This document shows positions 39,654-52,756 of a stretch of 64,000 nt of DNA, in pieces. Both the position numbers and the translations under genes were made by a program. The notes beneath the pieces were generated by a model. It saw only the letters and a program-made list of their open reading frames with translations. It was not told the origin of the DNA and did no database searches. The DNA is from Lates calcarifer (lineage: Eukaryota > Chordata > Actinopteri > Centropomidae). The DNA is taken from NCBI RefSeq assembly GCF_001640805.2, contig NC_066833.1:9738473-9802472 (forward strand), given 5' to 3'. The stretch's first letter is position 1, and each line of letters begins with the position of its first letter.

Positions 39654-42600
39654 TCACTTGAATTTGATCAAATATTCAGGACAAGCCTGGCTGTCGTGGA
39701 AGATAACGTACATGCTGGGATTGGCCTGATTGTCCACGACGCTGTCATACTTCTGAGTGGTGCTGGGGCCCTTGGCTGGCGGTACAATCATGTTTGATTG
39801 TCCTACAGTGTAATCCCCCGTCAGCACCCGGCAGAGGTACATGAACTTCTCCTGGTTTTGATTCGGCCTGGAGTAGGTGTTACTGGCAGAGTAACTAGCG
39901 TTGACAGCAAAGTATGTGCCATGGCCAAGGGCAGTAGCTGAAAATTTTAAAAATTAATTTAATTGTGGCATCAAAACAAATTATACAAACAACTATATAT
40001 TACAAGGAATGGGAAATGTCACCCTTGAACTGTCTTCCAGTTTGCAGTAAAGATTAAGGATATTTTCAACATAAACATCTCACCGTTCTTTCCTGCGTAA
40101 CTCCTGTTGAAGCCATGTTCATTGATGAGGTTCACAGTGGTGTAGCAGGTGCCATGGAAGAGACGTTTCTCATTGTTTTGATGACCATTTCTCTGCTCCA
40201 TGTCACGCTTTTTGATCTGCAGGCTCTTCCACAGTACAGGATTCTGGATCCTCTCAATCTAAGAGGAGGGCAACATATATTTTTAACTCCAGGAAGAGCA
40301 AAGAGGCTGAGTAGTCGAATGGATGAGAAGGAAGTTAATGACTTCATGACCAACTTCCTACTAATAACTGCCAATAAAAACAACAACAAAGAAATATGCA
40401 TTTAATACAGAGCATGTTAAATGTGGACTACCGTAATAACAGTTCGATTGCATGAGGCCTGGAACATCTTCAGGATTTCATTGTACTCTGTTGTTCCAGC
40501 ATTGATGGGGACAGCCAGACATGGAGTGTTGGCTGGCATTGGATTCCAATGCTCAGGTATGTCTTCATCTAGGGGCAAAATTTAACTTTTATTATTTCTA
40601 GCATCGTGCATTTTGGCATCAAAGTTTTAGTCTATGAAATCAGATATACCATATTGAAACCTTTACAGGTTGCTGCTAAATTATTATCTTTGTTTGACGG
40701 GACTCAGAAGCAGAACAAATAACAAGCCTCCATCTATCAGTCAATACCTTTCAGTCTGTCGACTCTCTTTATCTGCAGGGTTTGTCCCTTGCCGTCAGTG
40801 GCAGGTCCACTTGGCATGGTGACAGTGTAGACCTGACCCTGAACTGTAACTGTGACATTCGGTAGCTTCTTGTCCAGTGCTTGCTCAAGTTTAAAGTTGG
40901 TCATTGCGTCAAAACTCTGAAACTGAAGACCCTTGCTGCTGGTACTGCCAGTCTGCCACCGTGCTTGCCAGCTCCACGTTCCTCTTCAGCTCCTCCTCAT
41001 CTTTCACCTTGGTCAGCATCTTGTGGATTTCAGTGGTGGCTTGGAGCACATCCTTGCTTAGTCCCTCAATGGTGAATGAGGCTTGAGCCATCTTGCTCTC
41101 AGTCTTTATGCTCACGCCCATGGTCTTCTGGATGTCGACAATGCGCTGGTGGTCCGCATCAGAGAGGCTAAGGATGGCATTGTCTGGAATTGTGAGGGTG
41201 TTTAGTTCTTTTGTTATCAGGTCATTGATCCACTGCTTGGCTGAGTCCACGTTAGCCTGTGAGTCACTGCAGATGTGGAAGCAAGCTGGGTCTACTTTCA
41301 GCGGCTCAATGACAAAATCCCCTTCTTTCTGTGGCTTGTTAACACTTCCACCAACAAAGAATGCTGAAAGAATAAATTCCAAGCTCTACATTAGAAAAAC
41401 TGATTATAGATTGAGGAATATGAATGCCAAAATTATTCTATCCTCTATACTTACATTTGATTTTGGTGCCAATGTTTCCCCAGAACCCACTTTTATCCTT
41501 AGGATCAGTGACATCTCCTTGTTCTCTCTGCTGCATACTGTTGTAGAAGTCTTTCAGCATCGGTGGTTGGAAAATAACTATCCGAATTGTTTTGAGGGAG
41601 CCAGAAGTATTTTGGACTCAACACATCAATCACTGCGTCCAACATGGCATCTGCCACCTGCTGTGCTTTTACGTTGCCTTGACCTAAAATGATGCATCAT
41701 AAATTACAGACTCTTGCGATAATCAAATTCTGCAAATTCTTCTGTGATCACTGTCTCAGAAGCCAAACCCCTTAGCTAAGACGTTCCATATTATAAACCT
41801 CACCTGTGCCAATGGCAGGGAATGAGACAGAAGTGTATGAGTTTGTCATACACATTTGGAGAGCATCTTTCACAACCTTATTGATTTTTATTGGGTCTGT
41901 CTGTCCGACCAGGTGGAGGATCTTCTTGCACTTTAGGTTACCTGGTTGGGTCATTATCATGCCTGAGGTTGGGCTGGGCACCTAAGGATACAGACAGTAG
42001 ACTTTTTGGTCACTTTTTTAAAAAAAAAAACAATCCGGTGTTATGATGTGAACTTCAGAACTGGCTTAATAATTGACTCTGTAATCTGGGTGTTGTAGCT
42101 AAACGTATAAATGTTTCCTTACCAAGGTTTTGGCATTCTGTTTCAACAGCCTGACCAGCTGCATCCAGAATAGCCTTAGATACTCCTAGAGGAGGGAAAG
42201 AAATAATATATATCAGCAAACCTGATTGCTGTGTTCAATAATTTCCCTGAATGTTACTTTTAAAGTATAATTCACTGTATGTAAATGTTTATATTTAGGT
42301 CTAAAGGAGCTAGAATCAAGCTTGATCTTAGATATGGTTAAAACTTAAATTGAAATGAAATGAAATATTTCAGTTCTTGCTGTCATTTACCTGACTTAAG
42401 AGAGAAAGTTTCATTGGAGGAGTTGACAATAATATCAACGGTCTCCTTGGTTATGTCTCCTGTGACCACCTGTATAGCCACAGCTCCCATTTTGGTCTCA
42501 TATATTCCTGAGCCCGAGACAACTTTAGAGAAGGGACCTTATGGCAGTAGACACAAGAAAACAGCAGTGCTATAACCCACTGAGTAAATAACAAAATGAT

Positions 42601-45600
42601 TCAGTATTGGTAAAATTACCTATTAGCTGATCAACAAAAGTACAGTATAATTTGAGAATTACTGAATCATATAATTGAATAAGTAAGTAAACATAAAAAT
42701 CATTTTCTGTTACGACTTTATAATTACTTACTTATTAAAATTTACCTGCTTTATTACAAAATGAACATGCACTGTTGCCTACCTGTACTTTGTGGAGAGC
42801 TCGTGGACACTGGAGCACCTGACGCATTGGGGTACATCTTCTTAAATTCATCACTAAAAATCTGGGGACAGAATCAAAGAGATGTCTTCTACCAAAGCAC
42901 CCACAAATATTAAGAAAGTATTACAAAAGCAAAAGTAAAAAAAAACACAAAATTTGTCATTAAATCTTCTGGTCATGGAAGTACTACAAAGCTCCTCTTG
43001 TTTCCTTACCTGGATAGTCTGTGCATCTCCTGGGAAAAGGATGATAACAACCTTCTTCAGGTGCTTGGGTTGTTTGTTACTGCTGAATGCTGAGATTTCA
43101 TTTGATATCAAAGAGAACACGAGGTCCCTTGGGAAACCCAGGTTTCCAGTGCCAATGGCAGGGAAGGATATGGAAGCCAGACCAGCAGCCTCTACCTTTT
43201 CTAAGCAGTCCTTGAAAATGGAACTCAAGGTCTGTAAGGCAAAGCATAATCGCCATTAATATAGAGTACTGAAAGTGTACATTGGTGTTTAACACACAAT
43301 ACACGTGATATAAGAATTTACCTTTTCAGATGTGCCTTGCCCTTTGTCCCAGTGAGGTGCGACTGCATGAAAGACTTGTTTGCTCTTCAGCTTGCAGCCG
43401 TCAGTAACGATGACCTCACCAAGATTAGCACTGGCTTTCTGTGCAGTTACCAACTGCTGAAGTTTGGGCCCAGCCACACCCAAGATGGCACTTGAAACTG
43501 CCCCTCTGTTCAGTGCAAGATCTTCAAACACTGTATTGACAGTCACCTCCGTCTAAGAATGTGTAAAAGGAATGTTATATGCTACATATTCTTCATTTAA
43601 CAACAACTTTTTAGGCAATAAATGCTAAAAGAGTCAGTCTGAAAAGAGTGTTAGGGAAGGATGATGAAAAATTCTAATTACCTTGGCATTCTCGATGTTT
43701 CCTTTGGTTAGAATGATTTCCAAGCCCTCTTTGGTCTTCACTTGACCCAAACAGTTTGGGTCAGATCCAGCAGATGCAACATGTTTCAAAAATGGAGACT
43801 TAGTGGCTTTGGTATGAGGAGTTTGTTGAGAATGGCTGACGCCGTGATTTCCAAACTCTTGTCTGACAGCTGCATCCATGGCCTTAACAACAGTGTCGTC
43901 ATTGTTCACCAAATGGATCTTCTTTAAGGTGCTGTCATCATACTTCTCATCGCAGTACTCCTTTACTGCTTTGACAATGGTTGCTGCACACAAACTGAGA
44001 TTAAAGCCTTGGCTTCTGCTAATGGCAGGCAGAGCCACAGAGATGCAGCTGCGCTGTTCAGCAAGTTCTAAACTTCCTTTAACAGCTTTTTTCAACTGTG
44101 CCAGAACCTTGGAGGTTTTCGCTGGATCAAACTTGGGTCCCACTGCATGGATAACGTATTTGCAACAAAGCTTCCCCCCAGCATTAGTTATGACACAGTC
44201 TCCTGGTTTGAGCTGTCCCCTTGAGTTAACTATCTGGTCACATTCAACCTGCAACTGAGGACCTGCAGCGCTCAAAAGTGCTCCTGCAAGACCTCCATTA
44301 TGTTTCAAGTCCTGATTAGAGGCATTGACAACTGCATTCACTGGGTAGCTGCACATATCTGCCTTGCAAACAGCTATTTCCACTCCATCAGGTGTCTGAA
44401 GCTGATACACAGGTTTTGGTCCTTGCCTCTGGCCCAAGTCAACATGTCCACCACTCGTCTCATCAACCAGTTGCACCAAGCAGTGAGTTTCACTCCACAG
44501 TGAGGAAACATACATTGTTTCTTTGTCCTTGAAGAATTTCTTCACTCCAGGCTTAGAGATGTTTAAACTTTCAAAGAACAAAGTACTGACCAAGTCTTCA
44601 ACCAAATCCTTACAATCTGTGACATCAACTCTAGAACCACATAGACAGATGGCCTCCTTTCTGTAAGACACCTCCACTTTGTCTTCCACTACCTGCATAC
44701 AAGATGTGTTGATTTTTTTAATGTACTCAACTATGGTGTTGGGCTTGACCACAACAGTTTCTTCAATTTGAGCGTTCTGCGTTAAGAAGACATCAAACTC
44801 ATGGCTAACTTTTATGACACTATCCTTGTGGCCAGACACCACGACTTGTTGGCCAGTGGCGTGGATTTTAAGTCTCCTGCATGACTTACTGTTGGCATCC
44901 TCTAACTGACTAACCAGTTGCTGCCACTCTGGTTTCTTCAGGACATTACTATCTTCAACATCAACGTGTTGGGATATTAGCAGGTTTCTCAGATGGTCTT
45001 CAGCATCAATCAGATCTCTGTCTGAAGCAGCAAAGAGCTGTATCCTTTGTGCATTGATCTCAAATGCTGCATTTATTCCCTTAGATGTGAGGAGAGCTTT
45101 TGTAAGCTCCTCTGGGTCTTCATTCTTCAACAAGTCAAGCACAAAGTTATCTAGTTCTAACTTCCGTTGTTTCAGTGCAAACATTGCATCAAATACAACT
45201 TTTCGTGCTGCCAGAATTTCCTCACTTAAGCCAGTTACTGTCAAATCCGGACTGTCTTTTCTGAATGACATTTTGAGTTCTGGATACACTTGTAGCAACT
45301 TGTCCTGAAGGCCGTCTTGACACAGGATGTGGAACATTGATGGTGACACCTGGATCACTTGGGTTATGCATGCTTTTTCTCTCTGTATCCTTTTGACAAT
45401 CTTATTTACAACTTCAGGAAGAGTTTGCTCAAGTCTGTTGACATCACCCACAAGGCCGACCACTGACAAGACACCACTGGCTTTATCAGTCACTACAACT
45501 ACATCCTCATTCTTTAGCATCTGTCTGATGTTCTCCTCAGTCTCTTCCCACACCTCAGACTCTAGTGGAAACTTCAGGGATTTGAATTTTGATATAGCTT

Positions 45601-48591
45601 GTGCAAAGGCTGAACTCACAGTAGCCTTCCACTCTTTGATGATGGCTTTGGCATCCTTTAGCTGAAGCAGTGAAGATACAGGACTCAAGCTAACAGTGGG
45701 TTGGCTGAGGTTTACTTTACAGAAGTGTTTAGCTAAGTCACTGTGAATAGTCTCTGCTGCTGATTGATTGTCTTTTAGGTATCTCCAGACAACATTGTCC
45801 ATGGGTTCAGAGATGGCAGCAGGGAGTTTTACTGAAGGCTTGTCTTTGCCATAGAGGGCTGTTCCCAAAGATTTATAAAGAGGATAAACTCTGATCTCTT
45901 TCTTTTTGATGCAATGCTTCTTCTTCATTATTTTCTGAACAGCTATGGAGAGAAAGATTACGTTAACTGTCAAATCATCTAAAATTCAAATATAGGCCGT
46001 AACCTCTGATTTTATTATACTGCATGTATACTGACACAGAAATATTCAACATCTACTGAAACTGCACTACCTTTGTGGTCTGTGAAGGTGATGACAGCAC
46101 ACTCTTCCACTTCATTAAGCGTGACGTTTTCCACATTTCCAACTTCATTCTCAAAATACAGCAGAAGGAGATCTTCATTCAGATCTCCTATGTCTTCAAC
46201 TGCGACTTGCTCTGTGACCTCAAGAGGCCGGACTGATAAGCCCTTATTGGTGAACATCCTGTTTTGAGGGCATCTTATCACAAAGTCAGTGTTTTCTGTA
46301 AGATAGTGATAAAAAAGGTTGTTAGGTGATAACCATTCCATAAAATAGCACAAAAAAATAAACAGCTCCTCATGCTTTTTAGGAAAAAGGATAACAGACC
46401 TTTGCATTCTGGTAAAAAAAAACACAGAATTTAAACATAACTCTCTTCACACACACAATAAATGAGTACCTTTTCCACTCTGGAAAGTAACCACAGCAGA
46501 GGAGATGCCAGGAATGAATTCCAGGGTGAACCCCGGTGGGGCTGATGGAGAATCAAGATTCTTTAAAACATTCTCCACCAGCATCTCCAAAAACTCCTGA
46601 CTTAACGTCTCTGGAATATTTCCTATAACAGCCGAGGTGGAGCAGGGCTCTTCATCTGCTGCGTCATCGTCTCCACCTTTTGCTTCTATCTGAACTTCAG
46701 GTGCAGGTTTGAGTTCCTCAGCACTTGACTGTTTGTTGTGCACAGCAACATCCGCTGTTAATGAGAAGATGTGGAAATTAAGTGACCAAACATACATTTC
46801 TGCCAAGTGTTTCTCACACTATTTTAGTGGTGAACCCAAATACATTTCCCCATAACTTTTTTTAAATTCATTGTCCTTTTGTATCTTCATTATTTTAAGT
46901 GATGCTTAGGTGAGTGCAAGGTTGATTTTACAGCCCCTCCTGGTTCCCTCTTGAGACAGTAGCACATTTTACAATATACCTGCTTGTGTGTCATTTTCTG
47001 AGCCTGTCCTAAAAAAAAGACTTCAAGGTTAAAATTCTTTTGCACATCTTTAGAACCTATCTACTACTGGGAGTCAGTGTGCATCCTGTCAGCACTGCCT
47101 GGGTGAAAGGAGGGGTGTGACTTAGCTGCCATTTTAGATCGATCATCACTCTGACTTAAAACAAGTCAGATATTATTGGGCTGTGGTAATTTATTTTCAT
47201 GTTATTAATGATCATATGATACTTAACAAACTAACCAAATAAACTGTAGTTAAGCAAAAAAAAAAAGAAGAAGACAAAGAATGAGAGTGAGAGAGAAAGA
47301 GCACAAGAGACAACTGAAAATGAAACTAACTTTATGTGCAATGTAAGGCATTTCAGGGACCTGCCACTGTAAGGCTTAGTGTAATGTTTGATAAGAAATA
47401 ACATGTCTAGGGTTAAAAATATTGAGAGGCTATCGTTTATAAAATCAAACCTGGAGGACAAATAAAAGATCAACAGACACACTGTCCATATGATCATGTT
47501 AAGATGGTGATTTATTGTGCTAAGGCAGAAATGAAAAGTATTTTAAACTTCAAGGAACTGGAAAGAGGATATTCCTCCTGTTGATCAACCTGCAAGTCTC
47601 CACAACTAACTTCCCATGCTCGACAGTCTCTAAAAACACACTAATGCAATGTTTTAACCAAATACAAGTTTAAGTGTAATAACCACACTATATACTGTAC
47701 TACTACCTTGTAAAATAAAAGTTTACAAAGCTTTAAACACAGAAAAATATGCAAAGGTTTGGCCTGGGAGTGTGGGAGTTGACTGATCTGAAAATATTTG
47801 GCCACAGAACATGTGGACATCTGACTTGAGATGTCTTTCTGTTTTCACCTCTTGTGTTTGGATAGACCTACTTATACCCAGATATATTCACCAACATTAA
47901 TGCATGCAGGTACAATTTGTCCCTCTAAAATCATAACAGGAAACTGAATCATGAATAAATCTATTTCTGTTTATGGTATAGTTTTATGTCATGTAACTGT
48001 TGTACAGTGTATGTACAACATGAGATAACACTGTCACAGAGTAAGGAACATATTGGTGTTACTTACACCACTCACTACTTACATTTCTTGTTGAGTTTAT
48101 CAGATGGAGCCTCCTGCACAGAATAAACCAAAATATTTTTAGTCAAGGTTTAGAATGACTTTGGCATCTTGTGTAACCAGCTTCACTTAGCACAACACTC
48201 TAAATGTCAGGTGGTTTGAAGAGGAATCCAAGCAGACAAGTTATCAGTATTTATGTCAAAGAAACAACTCCCTTATACAGATATGCTTTCCAAGTGTTTT
48301 GCAACTCTGGTTCAGACCTTTGTCATAACCAAACACCAGGAAATCACTTAGGTTTATGATGACTCACATGACTGTCAGAGCTCTCAGTCAAATTACAACT
48401 AAATTCCCTAACTGAGAGTTCAAGGAGGGACTGCAGGGTCTCCTGCAAATATGGAACAGTTATAGGAATATATATGATGCTTTACTTGAAGTTAAGACGT
48501 AAGAATAATGTCATACAGCTGACTTCCCCATACAGGCCACAGAACACCTGCCCACTGTAAATGACAACACAAGAAGCCTGTACTCACGTGG

Positions 48592-48643
<52 letters not shown>

Positions 48644-49096
48644 ACTCATTGACAGCTTCTGCAGTGTGTGACTGATTTCTGACTAACCTTTACTGTTCTT
48701 TACTCTGTACACTCTCTTACCTGCGCTGTTTTCTCATCGGGAGGTAAACGGACTGTCATCTTCAGGACGCCTTTATCCAAACTGATCTGATGCGTCTCCT
48801 TCCCCAAAACATTTTGCTGATCTGAATAAAAGGATAAAAAGAAACACTGAAGCATTCTTAGAAAAAATCACGTCGATTCATAAGGATGGAGGTAACATTA
48901 CTTTTATCGGACCACACTCACCCTCCTCTTTGCGGAAGCGCAGCACCGCTGTCCTGCTGCCATTTTTATAGTCAACTTCACAGTCGCCACCGTTGGATTT
49001 CTTACTTTGAAAGTATTTGACTAATTTAATTTTTAATCTCGGTATGTTGTTTTCTTCGAGCTCAACGAGCAGAGGATAAGAATACGCGTCGGCCAT
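39654..49096 (-). CDS. parp14: PARP14-like macrodomain mono-ADP-ribosyltransferase
   Basis: Interferon-linked mono-ADP-ribosyltransferase. Eighteen exons: 48922-49096, 48721-48821, 48368-48442, 48083-48113, 46470-46754, 46071-46295, 43682-45942, 43322-43552, 43010-43231, 42783-42861, 42391-42537, 42123-42185, 41804-41981, 41455-41683, 40748-41363, 40432-40568, 40084-40258, 39654-39937; about 1836 aa after frame correction (human ~1800). Order: N-terminal RRM-like repeats, KH-like tandem repeats, macro1 (~805-990, VVNASN and [12 protein letters not shown] intact), macro2 (~1035-1205, nucleotide loops altered), macro3 (~1235-1430), WWE (~1565-1638, ADWQYQQ), catalytic domain (~1640-1836) with FHGT, GTYFA and Met in place of the usual Glu, hence mono-transferase type. 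ATG chosen at [10 protein letters not shown]; an upstream GTG is in frame but unlikely. Three homopolymer +1 shifts (40930, 41610, 41967) interrupt the frame; each exon closes in phase once a base is removed. Confidence 0.9.
46980..47008 (-). other. Candidate 29-nt poison exon in parp14
   Basis: Minus-strand TTTTTTTTAG acceptor and CAG/GTATAT donor bracket 29 nt. Joined to exon 48083-48113, which leaves one T, it would create TGA at once; skipping it gives a clean join to 46470-46754. It could be an unproductive alternative exon or chance splice sites. Confidence 0.3.
48595..48643 (+). repeat. (CA)n microsatellite
   Basis: About 22 uninterrupted CA dinucleotides in a parp14 intron, between exons 48721-48821 and 48368-48442. 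Confidence 0.95.
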
Positions 49097-49119
49097 GACT
49101 GCCGGCCTGTGTCTGCCCT

Positions 49120-49142
49120 GCCTTACTTTCACTTTTGTTTCT
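49120..49142 (-). promoter_or_regulatory. ISRE/IRF-like element upstream of parp14 ATG
   Basis: Read on the minus strand: GAAACAAAAGTGAAAGTAAG, about 25-45 bp before the parp14 start codon. IRF and ISGF3 factors bind GAAANNGAAA-type sites; one arm here (AAAAGTGAAAGT) is a close match. Consistent with interferon induction of PARP14. Confidence 0.55.
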
Positions 49143-49340
49143 TTGGTAATGAAACCGTGGCGTTGTTATTCTCGACGTCGTTATCGAGGGAAGCCATAAA
49201 GTGTTGACGCAGAATGGGCTGTAGCAAAAGACAGGGAACTGGTATTTAATGTTCATATGAAAAAAACAACATCAGGTTAAACTTGTACATAACTTGGCTA
49301 TCATCCCGAGAGACAGTTTACAGGAATCCGCACCCTGTCT

Positions 49341-49388
49341 TACTCTTTCACTTTCTTCTTCTGCTCGGTACTTTCCAGCTCAAAGTGG
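49341..49388 (+). promoter_or_regulatory. ISRE plus probable parp9 5' UTR exon
   Basis: CTCTTTCACTTTCTTC (49343-49358) is the complement of GAAGAAAGTGAAAGAG, a near-ideal IRF/ISRE site. Just downstream, ..CTCAAAGTGG/GTGAGT (GT at 49389) is a strong plus-strand donor that can join the acceptor TATTTAG at 50789-50795, five bases before the parp9 ATG. This suggests a short non-coding first exon. Confidence 0.55.
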
Positions 49389-50800
49389 GTGAGTAGATTC
49401 AAACCTCTGCACAGGTATTCTTTCGTTAGGCTGCAAAATTAAAACAAATATGGTTTGCTGAAATGAATATCAACGTCGAAATACGTGCAAGACTTTAAGG
49501 TTACAGTTAAACATGGCATCCAGTTTTGTGGTTTATTGTCATTTGTTTACAGTGAGTCAGTCAGGTCGCTCACGGTAACACACGTCGTATAACAACCTAG
49601 ATAAAGAAAATGGCGGTTTGATTTATTTTTTAACAACAGAACTGTCTCCACTTGTCAGATTCAGCTTATATAGTATGAAACAGACGCACAAAGTGGCAAC
49701 TGAGTATTTATCAGAGTTAAATAGTTGTGTTATAGTCAATTTAAAAATGTTGGACTGCAAATGCACGAAGGCAAAAATGTGCAATGCAATGCACAAAGTA
49801 ACTAGAATCACGCATAAATGTAAAACTGCAGGGTTATTTCGAACAACATGCAGGACTGAACTCTGAATCGTGTTTGTCCTCTCGGGGACAGTTTCCAAAT
49901 CTATGTTCCCAGGGTATAACGTTCCCCAGTTTAATACTCTGTTAACACACATGAACCTTCATATTGTGTTTGTATCGCGCTACAGTTCAAGTACTTTTTT
50001 GGGACGATTATAATGACAGTGACACGGCAGCGCTGGACAACAGAAAAAAAACACTTGAGGAGGTCCCACAGTAATCCGGGTCATATTCATGTGCTTATCG
50101 AGCTGAGGAACAAAGGACTCTTGGATAATTGGACCCTGGGAGAGAACATATGTAGAACTGGGGAACCACATAGGAATGACTCCATCCATACTCTTGAGTT
50201 TTTACCACATCTTTCTTGTAAACTACCATCCTACAGTATACTGAGCATGTTAGTGCTCTCTGTCTCCATCTAGTGGAGTAAAAGGAAACTGCACTTATAT
50301 CTAATAAGGAATGTACATTTGAATTTATTTCCCAGTGCATAGAGGAGTATTTCAGACCTGATAACACCGCCAATAAAATGAAAATGAGATTATTATTACG
50401 TCCACAAAACCCTGATACAGTTCACCACATGGGTTCCTGATGCTCAGGTAACAACTAACACAGCTGCTGCAACAAATAGTCTTAGTGTCTTGTTTATGGA
50501 ATGAAACAGTCTCATTAAAATACAGATTCTGTGGTGAATATGTCTTTATATTTTATCAAATCACTGCCCTTTGATTTATTAAGTGAAGTCTATACCATTC
50601 TTCCAGTTTTATAGGTAATCCCATTTCCAATTCATGCCACAGTGCCCACAGTTCTAAGTGAACATGTAAAGGTGTATTCAGCCATTTGTTTTGTCTCTTA
50701 TGTTAATCCAGTTTGAAACACAGCAGGTGTATTCTTGATGTTTGAATTAACCACTGGTGTTTACTCATTAGAATTTTTTCCTTAACTCTATTTAGGAACG

Positions 50801-52709
50801 ATGGAAGGTAAATTAGATTTTCCTCTTCATGGGCCTTCACTTAACATCGTGAGAAAATGTGGACCCGGTCTGAGTGATATCCTACAAAGCAAATTTGGAT
50901 GTGTGGCCATCTTCGAGGCAGTGGATTTCGAAAGAGATGTGAACTTTTCACAGTATAAAAAGCCTAAAGTTGTCCCAGAGAAAAGGTTTGCTGTTAAGTT
51001 GAAGACAGGTGTTGAGGTGTCTGTGTGGAAGGCCGATCTCACCGATTTCAAGGTGGATGCTGTTGTGAATGCAGCTAATTCTGATCTTCAACATTATGGC
51101 GGCCTTGCTCTAGCTCTGTCTGAAGCTGGTGGCCCTCAAATCCAGAGAGAGAGTGACGATTACATAAAAAGAAATGTATGCTTGGCAACAGGAGAAGCAA
51201 TTATTGGTAGTGCTGGGTTACTACCTTGCAAGAATATAATCCATGCTGTGGGTCCACAACTAAGCAAATTTTCCACTAAGTCTGACGTTGCACGGGCTGA
51301 ACCACTGTTGAAGAAGGCCATCAGGAGCATTCTTGACATAGTTCAGAAGAACTCTCTGAAGTCTGTTGCCATTCCTGCCATAAGCTCAGGACTGTTCAAC
51401 TACCCTCTGTCAGAATGTGCAAACACCATAGTGTCCACTGTGAAACACTACTACGAAAATGTTTCCCGTCGAAGTCATCTCCCTGAAGAGATCTTCCTTG
51501 TGAACCACGATGACCCTTCAGTGAATGAAATGATGAGGGCCTGCCATCAGATACTGGCCCAGAGCTCGTCCAAGACTTATAGTCAGGCAGCAGCTCCCAA
51601 AACCTCAGCACATACTGTCCAGCTTGGAAATGTCCGCCTGATACTGAGGAGGGGTAAAATTGAGGAACAGCAGGTAAGAATCTGTGAACTTAGTGAATTG
51701 ATTATGTTCTTATTTTATGCAATTTGATGCTGCTTGGATGAACATTTATTTAGTTAAACAGTATGTTAACTGATGCTTCTGGTCATTTGTTTTTTGCCTT
51801 TGTTTGTTTGTTTTTGTATTGAGCTCCAACTGGTTATTTTTTCTGATGTTCTGATGCCTTTTTAATTACCATTTCATGTGTTTGTATCCTCAGACAGATG
51901 TCATCGTAAACACTGCATCATCAGACCAAAACTTGCGTGTTGGTGAAATCTCCAAAGCTTTATTGGAGAAAGCTGGTAATGAAATGCAAAAGGAGATTTA
52001 TAGTGCCAAAAAGGACGGACATATCATTGTCACAAAAGCCTACTCCTTGAAGTGTAAAGAGGTGTATCACACTTTTTGCACCACCAAAGGAAACTACGCA
52101 GCAGAGCAGGTACGTTATCAGGCTTATGGGGCATTTAAGGGGCAAAAGTTTAAATGGTACTGCATAATATTAATTATATGCTATATATGAAAGTGTAAAT
52201 AATCTAATTTAGACTAAATTTGTCACATCTAAAAAATATATTGTATCATTGTTTACAAGTGTTAGTTTGAAATTGTGACAGTGATATCAAGAACACATAT
52301 TCTAAGCAGCTCACAGATGATGATAAAAAACATAGCAGAATCCAAATGCTAGAATGCATATTGTTGAGAAAGAAAATATTGCTGTACATAAAGAGTTTAG
52401 GTTTTGCTATAATAAGAGTTTGCATTTATCTATATCTGTGTCCACTCATTTTTTCTTTACAGATCCTATTCACATCGGTCTCAGAGTGCTTATGGATGAC
52501 AGCTGCAAGGCAGCACAAGTCCATTGCCTTTCCTGCCATCGGCACTGGAAACCTTGGGTTCAGTAAAAAAGAAGTTGCCCACATCATGTCAGATGCAGTG
52601 GCTGACTTCGCCCAGAAGTACCCACAAATGATAGAAGTTCATTTTGTCATATTTCCTTCTGACAACAGCACATTTAAGGTTGTATTTAATAACACGCTGT
52701 CATGATTTT

Positions 52710-52756
<47 letters not shown>

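Noticed and set aside
40890..40935. Tiny intron as an explanation of the WWE frame jump
   Set aside because: The only GT..AG option would be under 20 nt, too short to splice; a single extra base in CCC explains it fully.
41093..41692. 199-codon plus-strand open frame
   Set aside because: Antisense to parp14 exons and crosses their intron; no independent support.
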